From Xanthostigma xanthostigma (lineage: Eukaryota > Arthropoda > Insecta > Raphidioptera > Raphidiidae): a stretch of DNA of 64,000 nucleotides. The stretch spans positions 2,604,001 through 2,668,000 of the forward strand of contig OY754464.1 of the NCBI GenBank assembly GCA_963575645.1, in the 5' to 3' direction. Under the pieces are notes generated by a model. It searched no databases. It was not told the DNA's origin and saw only the letters and a list, made by a program, of their open reading frames with translations. The translations under genes were made by a program, and so were the position numbers. This document shows, piece by piece, positions 55,548-64,000 of the stretch (the first letter of the stretch is position 1; each line of letters opens with the position of its first letter).

Positions 55548-56176
55548 AATTCCAGCCAATTGGGCGACGGGACCATTCCAACTTCAAAAATGTTGACATT
55601 TGATTATAATAAAGAAAATAAAATATCTGATATCGCGTGAGGTGACGCGGGTAATGGCTAGTACTCAATATGATATTTGCTATTCGTTACCATGGTTACC
55701 TACACAATATGTTCCACGTCATGTAAAAATTAATCAAAGCATGCCTAGCTAGTTTATTTCTGACTGATCCATAAAACAAAAGAGCGGCTGTTTTTTTTTT
55801 ATTTTCAAAATATTTCCGAAACAATAAAGTTTAGATTTCTAAATGTTAAACAAAACTTTCTTGAAAAAATAAATAGAATCATAAGCCGTTATGAAAAGTA
55901 TATCATTATTATATAAAAAACACCGTTATAGCATATATCTCTGCGCATGCGCCGATTTTCCCCAAAAACAATAAGGTTCTTCATATTTGCATACCTACCA
56001 AACATCCTCCCAAAATTTGGTTTCAATTCGCTCATCCGTTTAACCTGTATCGTGTTCACAGGCTAACAGAAAAACAGAGTTTTTCCAAAAATATATGTTT
56101 TTTGGATTCGGGAGACCTCAAAACGGAAAGATATTGTAAAATTTTTGAAATGTGATTTTTGACCTAAACTAGTACC
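55548..56176 (+). repeat. Family B, copy 2
   Basis: Full-length match to 6459-7086, same orientation, with only scattered substitutions and small indels. Confidence 0.88.
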
Positions 56177-56673
56177 TATTTGACACACAGTTAACCATGT
56201 TGTGCTATCTGCGTTCTTACGCAACAAAAGTGATTACAAAAATAAGCACTATTTAATAGCCCAATAGCCCGTAACACTCAAACCCTATGGATATCCGAAT
56301 AGGCCAGTTCACGGATATTTGGGAAATTTTGGCAGGCTGGAGTTGGCCGGACTGTGACAAAGGGGTAACTTCCGGTCACCCAAAAAAACGGTTATCCTAT
56401 GCATCTTCGAATAGAGTGTTGTTTACGTTTTTAACGTGCTCAAACTCGGTAGGTTCGCGGGTTCCGATGGGTGATGTTCCTTCTTGGTTTCCGCGGGTTT
56501 GTAGGCCGTGGTTCGTTGGAATTTCTACCTGGCAGAAATATCAATGCAGTGTTTGTATAATCATTACTGCAGTTTAACATTAGACTTAGATAGTCACTTG
56601 CTTAGCTGAATAACAAACAAGCAAAAATGATTTCGCAGAGTGCTTATTTTTCTAATTAAGTACTTGACAGTTG
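56177..56673. other. No gene recognised
   Basis: A 96-aa plus frame at 56287-56577 lies in a less AT-rich patch. I recognise no motif in it. Confidence 0.35.
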
Positions 56674-57165
56674 CAGTACCGGATTAACCTATAAGCAAAT
56701 TAAGCAATTGCTTAGGGCATCACGTGTCAGGGGGCACCAAGAAGCATCACTCAGAAATAAAAAGTACCTCACTATACCGTGTCAACATTTTTTTTTTCTT
56801 TTTGTGATGTTCTCAAAAATTTTATTTACTGATATAAAACTGCCTTTAGAAGTATAAAAGTTAAAAATAAATAATAATTTATTTTTTAAAATGAAAACGA
56901 AAAACACATTTTTTCAATTAGTTCAATTTTTCTAATTTTAAACTTTTGAAACTTTTTTCTGTTAATTGTATAAAAGGTCCGATTTTACAGACAGCCAAAT
57001 TATCAATGGGAGCATTGGTTGTAAAATTCAATTTTTTTTTCTTAAAAATCTATTTTTTCCAACTTCCTTTCATCAATTTGAATTTTTTATAAACTTTTTT
57101 TATAAAGAGATGGGGCCCATAAGCAAGAAATGCTTAGGGCATCAAGGAGTCTTAATCCGGCACTG
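56674..57165. mobile_element. hAT-type MITE, 8-bp duplication
   Basis: The ends are CAGTACCGGATTAACC and, reverse-complemented, CAGTGCCGGATTAAGAC, followed on both sides by TGCTTAGGGCATCA-type subterminal repeats. The octamer GACAGTTG flanks the element exactly (56666-56673, 57166-57173). CAGnGCCGGATTAA ends with 8-bp duplications are a familiar hAT pattern. The centre is AT-rich and non-coding. Confidence 0.9.
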
Positions 57166-57173
57166 GACAGTTG

Positions 57174-58258
57174 CTTTGGTTGTCGTTAATAGAATAGGCC
57201 TGATTATCTGAAATCTTACAGGTGCCTGTACAAAGCATTAGCCACTTAAAATTCAAGTCAACGGATCAAAGATATTGACTCTAGACTCTAGAGCACCTTG
57301 AAGAATATGCCAAACCGTAAATCTTTGGTTAACTTAAAACACGTTCGTACGGCGAACTCGTAAATTTCGCAGTCTTGTAACATCATCACATACATACCAA
57401 ATAATGCGTATAGAATACTACAAAGTGTTCCATAATAATTAGGTGTGGGTGCTCACACCGTACAGCGACATTTTTAATCGAACTAAATACAGATGTTTAC
57501 AAACGTTGCGTAACGTTCTTGTTGATATTTTTGAGTCATAGATACTCCCTCGTGTTTAATAATAATAATAATAAAATTGTATTCGGATCAGCAATTTTTA
57601 GTGGGGAAATGACGCCATCCGGCGGATCTGTCAACTACAAACTTTAATGAAGCACAGCAGCTATAACTGTAGTAGAGCCTTCGGCTCCACCGTATTACGG
57701 TATTGCAGCCTTGTCTCAAGGGACAGAGCACGCTCGGCAGAGACGAGAATAGTGGAGTATTCGGCTCTACCGTATTGCACTTCAAAACACAATATTTTTA
57801 CACATTTAATTTTTTTTTGCCAGGAACCTTCGCGAACTCGAACACAACTCACAAGAGTTTCATCGTAAGAAACAAATGAACAGACGAAGGAACAATCATT
57901 TTTATATTTTAGATATTTATGATGGTAGTACTTTCGATTGCTGACTTTTTAATATCATCACAGTATACGAAGTCGTTATCCGCGTTTGCCGCGAGTTTCT
58001 CTGTATATTTTATTTGATTTTACTTTTGAATGAACTGTTATAGTGGAGATTTATGAAACGTATAAATTAAATACAGACATGCCCATCTATATTAAAATAC
58101 AAATTGATAGTCGTTTGTGGAGAACACTATTACAGATTGGAACTATTTGTAACCGGAGGTACTATCTTGTCTGTGTGTGTAGGGTTAGGTGATATTTAAA
58201 AAATATTGAAATAACCGATATTTTAAAATAAATATCGAGAAAATTGAACTCAGATATA
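57174..58258. other. Non-coding, small palindromes
   Basis: An (ATA)n run lies at ~57559-57574. At 57670-57780 GAGCC(TTC)GGCTC and GTGGAGTATTCGGCTC make a weak foldback. Overlapping short frames there are symmetry products. Confidence 0.45.
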
Positions 58259-58265
58259 TAGGGGG

Positions 58266-58495
58266 ATCGGTAATTGCTCGTATTCCTCTAGGGAGAAGAA
58301 ACTATGACTAATTTGGAATGATTTAACATCTATATCACTTGGGGATCAGAAACACGTCATTTTTTTATGATGAACGTAAGCAAACGTCTGTATCTCTTTT
58401 AGTTTGGAAACTACGGCCATTCGAAGGTTCTTTATGATTTTCTGAAAACTATAAAATTCTAAACTAAAAGACATACAGACGTTTGTTTTTGCTCA
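58266..58495. repeat. Family E fragment plus hairpin
   Basis: GGTAATTGCTCGTATTCCTC and TATCACTTGGGGATC match E copy 1 (7862). Directly after, GCAAACGTCTGTATCTCTTT and TAGTTT at ~58381 are mirrored at ~58457-58485 (AAACTAAAAGACATACAGACG), giving a ~26-bp hairpin. Confidence 0.65.
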
Positions 58496-58640
58496 TTGGA
58501 TTCAGCGTGTTTTTACATGCTTTATATTAGTTTCACTTGTAATTTTGTATGTATGTAAGTATGTATGTTTGTTTGTAACCTCGTTTGGACTACAGCAAGT
58601 GGTTTATTACTGTTAGTATGTTATGCCACTACTGTAAGAG

Positions 58641-58715
58641 CAATCGTTGACCGAGCGGTCTAAGGCGCTAGTCTTCGCTGACGTCAACTCTCGGATTCTA
58701 ATCCCGTCCACGCCG
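58641..58715 (+). pseudogene. tRNA-Leu-like sequence (pseudogene or SINE head)
   Basis: GACCGAGCGGTCTAAGGCGC matches the D-arm/A-box of tRNA-Leu/Ser-type genes. A decayed B box (GGATTCTAATCCC) follows, ending CCACGCC. The acceptor stem does not pair and the variable arm is irregular, so it is not a working tRNA gene. Confidence 0.6.
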
Positions 58716-58759
58716 AAATAAAAAATTTGTTATTTTTCGGCAAATTTTTGACAATAAAT

Positions 58760-59385
58760 CGAACTAAAAAGTGGAAAATAAATATAGTTTAAAAAAAACT
58801 AAAAAACACGCTTTATATCAAACTAAAAAGTGAAAAATAAATATAGTTTAAAAAAAACTAAAAAACACGCTTAATATCGAACTAAAAAGTAAAAAATATT
58901 ATTTTTAAATAAGCTTAAAACAATAATGAATAAAAAATACTAGTATTATTGTGAAAAAAGCGTGGGGCGCTCGATGTACGAAAATGTGCAACAAAGCGCC
59001 CCACGCTTTTTTCACAATAATACCTACTAGTATTTTTTATTCATTATTGTTCTAAGCTTATTTTAAAAAAAATATTTTTTACTTTTCAGTTCGATATAAA
59101 GCCTGTTTTTTAGTTTTTTGACGTGATAACGTCTTATAAATTGATGAAACACCAGCTGAACGCACGAAAAAGTGTACCGTTCCGAAAAGTGTCACGTTCC
59201 GCCTGACCCTGTGCGTGCAAGCGAGAGCGCAGTATAAGCGATAGAGAAGCACGATCAGTTTGACAGCTACTAAAATTTAGGTTATGTATTATTAAATATG
59301 ATATTCGAGCGGAATACGTTATCACGTAAAACTATCGTCCGTAAACCGACTTTACAGACAACCAATTTTTTAAACTATATTTATT
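58760..59385. mobile_element. Foldback with 59-bp tandem arm units, one arm holding C
   Basis: CGAACTAAAAAGTGGAAAAT-type units repeat at 58760, 58819 and 58878 (59 bp). The left arm (from ~58835 to AAGCGTGGGGCGCT at 58974) is mirrored from AGCGCCCCACGCTTTTTTCA (58994) outward. The mirror is broken at 59120-59365 by element C and then resumes with TTTTTTAAACTATATTTATT. The loop is ~20 nt. Both strands would fold into a >100-bp duplex. Confidence 0.88.
59120..59365 (+). mobile_element. MITE family C, copy 3, in a foldback arm
   Basis: It runs from GACGTGATAACGTCTTATAA to TTTACAGACAACCAA, 246 bp. The intact opposite arm shows the empty site as eight T; the filled site has six T on each side. 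That implies about a 4-T duplication, or terminal T belonging to the element. Confidence 0.9.
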
Positions 59386-60028
59386 TCTATAAGCAAGATG
59401 ATTTTGCGAAAGTTCCGACAGATTTTGGTTTTCCTTAAAAATAGCTTTTTTTTAAAGGGGTATGACTTGGAAAAATCGCACAAATCGAATTCTTGAACAT
59501 ACTTTTGAAACTGAGAATGCTTACAGAAAAACTCTTAGTAAGCAACAAGTCTTTTTTTTTCTTCGATGTATCGAAAAAATCGCCCAGCCCTAGTCAGGAG
59601 GCAGTAAAACGTGCACCTACGCCATAGTTTTCTATTATGCGCGTTGCTTTCTAATGTTTTACTATTCAAAGCACATAATTCATTCGAGAGATTTTCTACA
59701 CATGAAGTGTAACGTACACAACAATATGAAATTGTATACACAAAATTGTATTAGCGAGAAAGCTTTTGTAATATGGTATATCTGGTTGCTTAATGCAACA
59801 TATCAACGGTGCCCAAACTGCGTATATCGCGAGCGCTATTCGGCTCTTAAAGGGCTTAATTGTGGCTCAACTAATAAATAAACAAGCCGCGAGCTGGCTT
59901 GTTCATTGGAACCCTTGACGTCCACAAGACCAATTTCCGAGTATGATCAATGTTGAATATTAAATATATTTAACAAATTAGACCCGAGAAACATTTCTAA
60001 AACACACTTTTTTTGCAGATTGCTTTTT
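59386..60028. other. No gene seen
   Basis: Nothing recognisable. Confidence 0.5.
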
Positions 60029-60996
60029 GACGTGATAACGTCTTATAAATTGATGAATCACCAATCTTATAAATTGATAAAACACCGGCTGCATGTTCGA
60101 AAAAGTGTAACGTTCCTAACGCGTAACGTTCCTAACGTTCCTAACGCGTAACGTTTTTTGCTAATTTCTCGCTCAATTTAAATCAGATCGGTTTGAAACC
60201 AGTCTTAAACGAAAGAGGAGAACATTTTACATAGATTTCGTATAACAGAATTTGCCTAAACAGTTTTTTTATACAAATTTATATAGAAAAATAGCTGTAT
60301 AAATGCAATGTTGTCTAATGCATAACGCGACGCGGTCGGTCGTCTTTGTTTGCCGTACATGGAAATTAGAAAATAACGTATGTCTTGTCTTAACATGAAA
60401 ACGGCTGCATTTCTAATGTTTAATTCAATTTTTTGACATTAGTATTTTGTGAAATGCAACGCCTGCTAAGTTAACTATTGGAATAACTAATTATTATTAG
60501 AACATAATACTTTGACAGTTGCAAACGTCACTTTTGACATTTCTTATCATTCCGACACCAAGGATAAGCGGATTGAAACCAAATTTTGGGAGGATGTTTG
60601 ATATGCAAATATGAAGTGGCCTATTGTTTTTGGGGAACATCGGCGCATGCGTAAAAGAATATATCTCTTATAATGATGTTTTATATAATAATAATATAGT
60701 TTTTAAAACGGTTTTTACTCTATCTATTTTTACTAGAAATTTTTGTAAATTTTTTGGGGAAAATCGGCGCATGCGCAAAAGAGATACATGCCATAGTTGT
60801 TTTTTATATAATAATAGTGTACTTTTTATAGTGTTTTATTATTCTACTTAATAAAATTTACCTAAATTTGAAGCGAAAGATGCAATATCATAGATTCGAA
60901 TTATTGTAATTATTATAATATAAAATTAGGTTATGTATTACGGAATACGTTATCACGTAAAACTATCGTCCGTAAACCGACTTTACAGACAACCAA
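60029..60996 (+). mobile_element. Family C, long copy (968 bp) with B-like interior
   Basis: The ends match the other C copies. Inside are tandem CGTAACGTTCCTAACG words (60105-60150), ~420 bp of unshared sequence, and a decayed family-B-like segment (60578-60850, minus) with GCGCATGCG twice. It may be the least deleted family member or a normal C with insertions. No transposase motif was found in its frames. Confidence 0.7.
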
Positions 60997-61141
60997 TTTT
61001 TTTTTTAAATATAAATTTTAATAGGGAAATTTTCGTGCTAGTATTAATGACACTAGATATAGATTGATTTTTATGTTGATTCTTCTTTTTTAGCATGACG
61101 GGACCACTGTTAGCTCTTCTATAATCTCCATCTTATAAATT

Positions 61142-61885
61142 ACTAGCGGTCCCGTCCGGTTTCACCCGGGTGCAAAAGAACAAATGGGGAAGGGAGGAAC
61201 ATGAGTACACACATTCATCTTAGTTTACCGAGATGAATGTTGTGTCCAAATTTCATGATGATCACTCCGATCATCATGAAATTTCAAAAGTTTTTGTCGT
61301 TAAAAAGCAGTATTTATACTTTTTTTAAGTAATAAATTTCTTTTAATATAATAAATATTTAATATTGAATACACTGTAGGAAAATTATTTTTATATGGGT
61401 GCCTATAGTTATAACAGTTCTCAAATGAGCTATTAGTTAGATTTATTTAATTTTAATTAGTCGTTATAAAATTTAAAAAAAATGAAATGTACGCCTCAGA
61501 AGAAAGCAGTGTAGAAAATAAAAAAAAGTATATTTGCCGACGTGGGGCTTGAGCCCTAGACCCTGGCATTAAGAGTCTTATGCTCTACCGATTGAGCTAT
61601 CCGGACTTGTATACTTGGCGCGCTAATATTGCAATATTTAGTTGAGGCATTTCACCTGATAATATTTGCCGGACGGACTAATTTTGAGTTGCATCTTGCA
61701 ACATTTTTCATTGATGCTCCGCTCCAATTGGTCGTAGCGTAATATTATATAGCCTATAGCCTTCCTCTATAAATGGACTATCTAACAAAAAAACATTTTT
61801 TCAATTCGAACCAGTAGTTTCTGAGATTAGCGCGTTCAAACAAACAAACAAACAAACTCTTAAGCTTTATATATTAGTATAGATA
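61142..61885 (+). repeat. Family A copy with template-switch hairpin and tRNA-bearing insert
   Basis: Head, body and tail match 52988-53335, but two changes stand out. At 61248-61286 AAATTTCATGATGATC is followed by ACTCC and its exact reverse complement. At ~61299-61667 about 370 bp of unrelated DNA, including a tRNA-Lys-like sequence, replaces a simple junction. Confidence 0.85.
61536..61606 (-). pseudogene. tRNA-Lys(CUU)-like sequence, degenerate
   Basis: The minus strand reads GTCCGGATAGCTCAATCGGT (acceptor 5' strand and D arm), then AGAGCATAAGACTCTTAATG with anticodon CTT, then a T-arm ending AGCCCCACGTCGGC. D-arm and anticodon loop fit tRNA-Lys closely. The acceptor stem has at least three mispairs and the anticodon and T stems are weakened, so it is more likely a pseudogene or a SINE/insert component than a functional gene. 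Confidence 0.7.
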
Positions 61886-62243
61886 ATACCTATACTTTCG
61901 ATAAGCTGCCAGCAACCAACTTGAATTATTTAGACTGGAGTGGGGGGAGGAGACTAAGTGAGACTGTCGTAAACAAGTGGAAGGAATAGTGTCATAATAT
62001 AATATAGAGCTATAAAGTTTTATTTAGTTTAGAATGCATGTCAAGTTAATGCGTCATACTAAACCCTCGTCACTGACTCCCATAAGATTACCACAACAAG
62101 AACAAGACGGATCAGACCCACATTACTTAATTGTAACATTGTCCTAGATTGAACTTGTCGCCAAGTATAACCGCAGGGCGGAACGCTACGCTTTAACGCG
62201 TATTCTGTTATAATTTATCACTAAGCACCTACAAAATATAATA
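61886..62243. other. No gene seen
   Basis: Nothing recognisable. Confidence 0.5.
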
Positions 62244-62549
62244 TAGTGTCCGACCGAAGCTTCGGCCACATTCGGGGAGACCTTCAGCTTCGATCAAAAT
62301 GGGTCGAAGTTTTGGCCGAAGCACCGAAATTGAACGAACTGTTACGAATGAGTGAGAGCGCGATGGCCGTAACGATTTCAGGAGATGATTAAAATTACTT
62401 TTTTATATTATATAGTCCATTTAAAAGTTTTAAAGTCATTTATATTATTAATTGTAGTTTGTAGCAAGCTTGAACTGAATTTATGAGGGTTTTTGAGTCT
62501 TCGGCGACTAATCGACTTCGGTCAGAAATCGATCTTCGGTCGGACACTA
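62244..62549. mobile_element. hAT-like MITE family N, copy 2
   Basis: Ends TAGTGTCCGACCGAAG on both sides (inverted). Internal landmarks GAAATTGAACGAACTGTTA and CTTCGATCAAAATGG as in copy 1. The middle is ~75 bp longer. AAAATATA occurs near both edges but is offset by three bases on the left, so the duplication is uncertain. Confidence 0.8.
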
Positions 62550-62604
62550 AAAATATAGATGACTTAGTAATCATCAATACATAATAAACAAGCCGTGAGG
62601 TGTC

Positions 62605-62690
62605 AGGTGAGTCGTCTATTGGGACATTACAAAAGAAGTGTTACACAAATACCTACCCAAATATGTTTGATAGCTCTCCTATCACTATTG
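62605..62690 (+). repeat. Family O right-end fragment
   Basis: GACATTACAAAAGAAGTGT followed by TGTTTGATAGCTCTCCTA parallels 50780-50855. Confidence 0.6.
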
Positions 62691-63489
62691 AAGACAGCAA
62701 CCATATATAAAAAAGCTCTAACTATATGGTACCAGTAACTACATCAAAATGAATACCGCAAGTGGTGTTTCCCCACTGTAGGATCAGATTCTCGCTGGGT
62801 TGCCTATAGGCTGTGTTCCCCCAGCCTACTAGCGTCGCTAGTGGGTAATTGAGAATTATTTAACTCACTTTTTATGGAAATCTCGACATGCTTCTATGGT
62901 GATTAGTTAAAAACTGTAGTTGGCCGTGATGTTTAAAAAAATGTAATAATGAAAACTGCTGTTAATTTTATATACAATAAAATTCAGATTGCAAACCATT
63001 TTATAAATAGCATAACATACAAGGTACGTGAGAATTATTACGTACAATGTATAAATAATTAATTTGTTTACACTCTGTAAAATCGCAACAATTTCTTACG
63101 TCTAGTAGAGATTTTACTGATTTCAGCCGATAAATTCCGCTGTGATTTCAAACGTCGTATTGACGTATATATAGTATAATATATTAATCTACTTATGTTT
63201 TTGTTCGTAACATAAGTATCATCAAATAACGAAATACATATAATCCCTAAGCGAAAGCGTATATTGAGTACAAAATGACAACTTATAAGAAAATGTTGCC
63301 CACGTCACGAAACCAAATAATCTACAACGCACATTTTTTAAATTTGTTCTTTAGACGCGTTATGAAAAAAAAATACTAGAGTGAATTTTTACGAAGTAGG
63401 TAACATCAAAATTAACACGATGAAGCTGTTCGCTAAACAAATCGCCTTGAACGTATTGTTAAATATTTTGATTTTACGCACGTTTACCA
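62691..63489. other. No gene seen
   Basis: AT-rich, featureless. Confidence 0.5.
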
Positions 63490-63738
63490 AAAAACCGATT
63501 TTAATGAAATTTTGAAAATAAACTACTTGATGCAACTTACGCTATAGAATAGTTTTTATTAAATATTTTTGTAGAAAATACTTATAAAAGCAATTAGTTC
63601 AGAAGCAAACAAGAAAATTGTTTTAGTAGCAAGTAGCGACATGTGATAGAATTTGCTCAAAGCTATTAGTTCAGACGAAATACATTTTTCAGAACTATAT
63701 CTCTCGCACTCGGGTGAAACCGGGACGGGCCGCTAGTA
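63490..63738 (-). repeat. Dispersed family J, copy 3
   Basis: The minus strand opens ACTAGCGGCCCGTCCCGGTT, then CTGAACTAATAGCTTTGAGC and ATAAAAACTATTCTATAGCG as in copy 1. It is shorter, with fewer internal units. Confidence 0.8.
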
Positions 63739-64000
63739 TTCTATAGAAATGGATGCACGCAGCTTAAAAAACGATATTGACTCGAGATACTTATAGTCTA
63801 TTCTGTTTATATGTTCAAACTCCATAAAAGCATGCACTTGTCTAATGATATTTACGCTAAGATAAAAGATTGCGTATATAGATATTATAAAATTAAATCA
63901 AGTCTACTGTGTACAGAAAATAAATTAAAAACGGCATTCTTGCACTTCAATTTTGTCAGCACTCAAAATTCATTTACTTTTCCCAATATAAATTCCATCA
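63739..64000. other. No gene seen
   Basis: Nothing recognisable up to the window edge. Confidence 0.5.

Noticed and set aside
55308..55640. 110-aa plus frame
   Set aside because: The last ~30 codons are family B sequence and the start shows no recognisable motif; probably chance.
61536..61606. Functional tRNA-Lys gene
   Set aside because: The acceptor stem has several mispairs and the anticodon and T stems are weak, so it is listed as a degenerate copy.

Overview
The window looks like a repeat-dominated, AT-rich piece of an arthropod (most likely insect) nuclear genome. The evidence is an intact insect-type Ty3/gypsy element with a baculovirus-F-like third reading frame, many nested non-autonomous DNA transposons with clear target-site duplications, a tRNA-derived SINE with a 15-bp duplication, a truncated LINE, and no bacterial-style gene packing. 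No host protein-coding gene could be recognised. Most short open frames are chance or lie inside palindromic repeats.

The only full-length coding unit is a 6.85-kb LTR retrotransposon on the minus strand (15886-22736). It has two 276-bp LTRs that read as identical, a 4-bp target duplication, a tRNA-Ser-type primer site, a ~500-nt leader with a consensus splice donor, one long Gag-Pol frame (1582 aa: Gag, protease, RT, RNase H, integrase) and an overlapping 370-aa Env-like frame with a C-terminal membrane anchor. Integrase stops without its usual C-terminal GPY/F-type module, and Env has no signal peptide or fusion-peptide region. This suggests an internal deletion that joined pol to env.

Layout. 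0-6 kb: tandem repeats, a hAT-type MITE nested in a mariner-type palindrome, a Tc1/mariner-type MITE, and an inverted-repeat element carrying a frameshifted SAP-motif fragment. 6-16 kb: dispersed families B, D, E and F, a Tc1/mariner-type MITE with duplicated hairpins, and a LINE 3' end. 16-23 kb: the LTR element. 23-32 kb: a SINE, a PIF/Harbinger deletion derivative with a broken transposase exon, a 210-bp palindromic MITE, a perfect 77-nt hairpin, a TTAA-flanked palindrome, and a pogo element nested in a larger inverted-repeat element. 32-48 kb: a probable solo LTR with heat-shock-like sites, a B element split by C, foldback element F, a second SINE, a 122-bp tandem array, a pogo/Tigger derivative, and the H/I MITE cluster with a tRNA-like sequence. 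48-64 kb: a minisatellite split by C, MITE families N and O, family A copies (one with a template-switch scar and a tRNA-Lys-like insert), a hAT MITE, and a foldback whose one arm holds a C insertion.

The letters A-U are local names for sequences that recur within this window; they are not database names. Class assignments of MITEs rest on terminal motifs and target-site length only. No database or alignment tool was used; identities were judged by reading the sequence.
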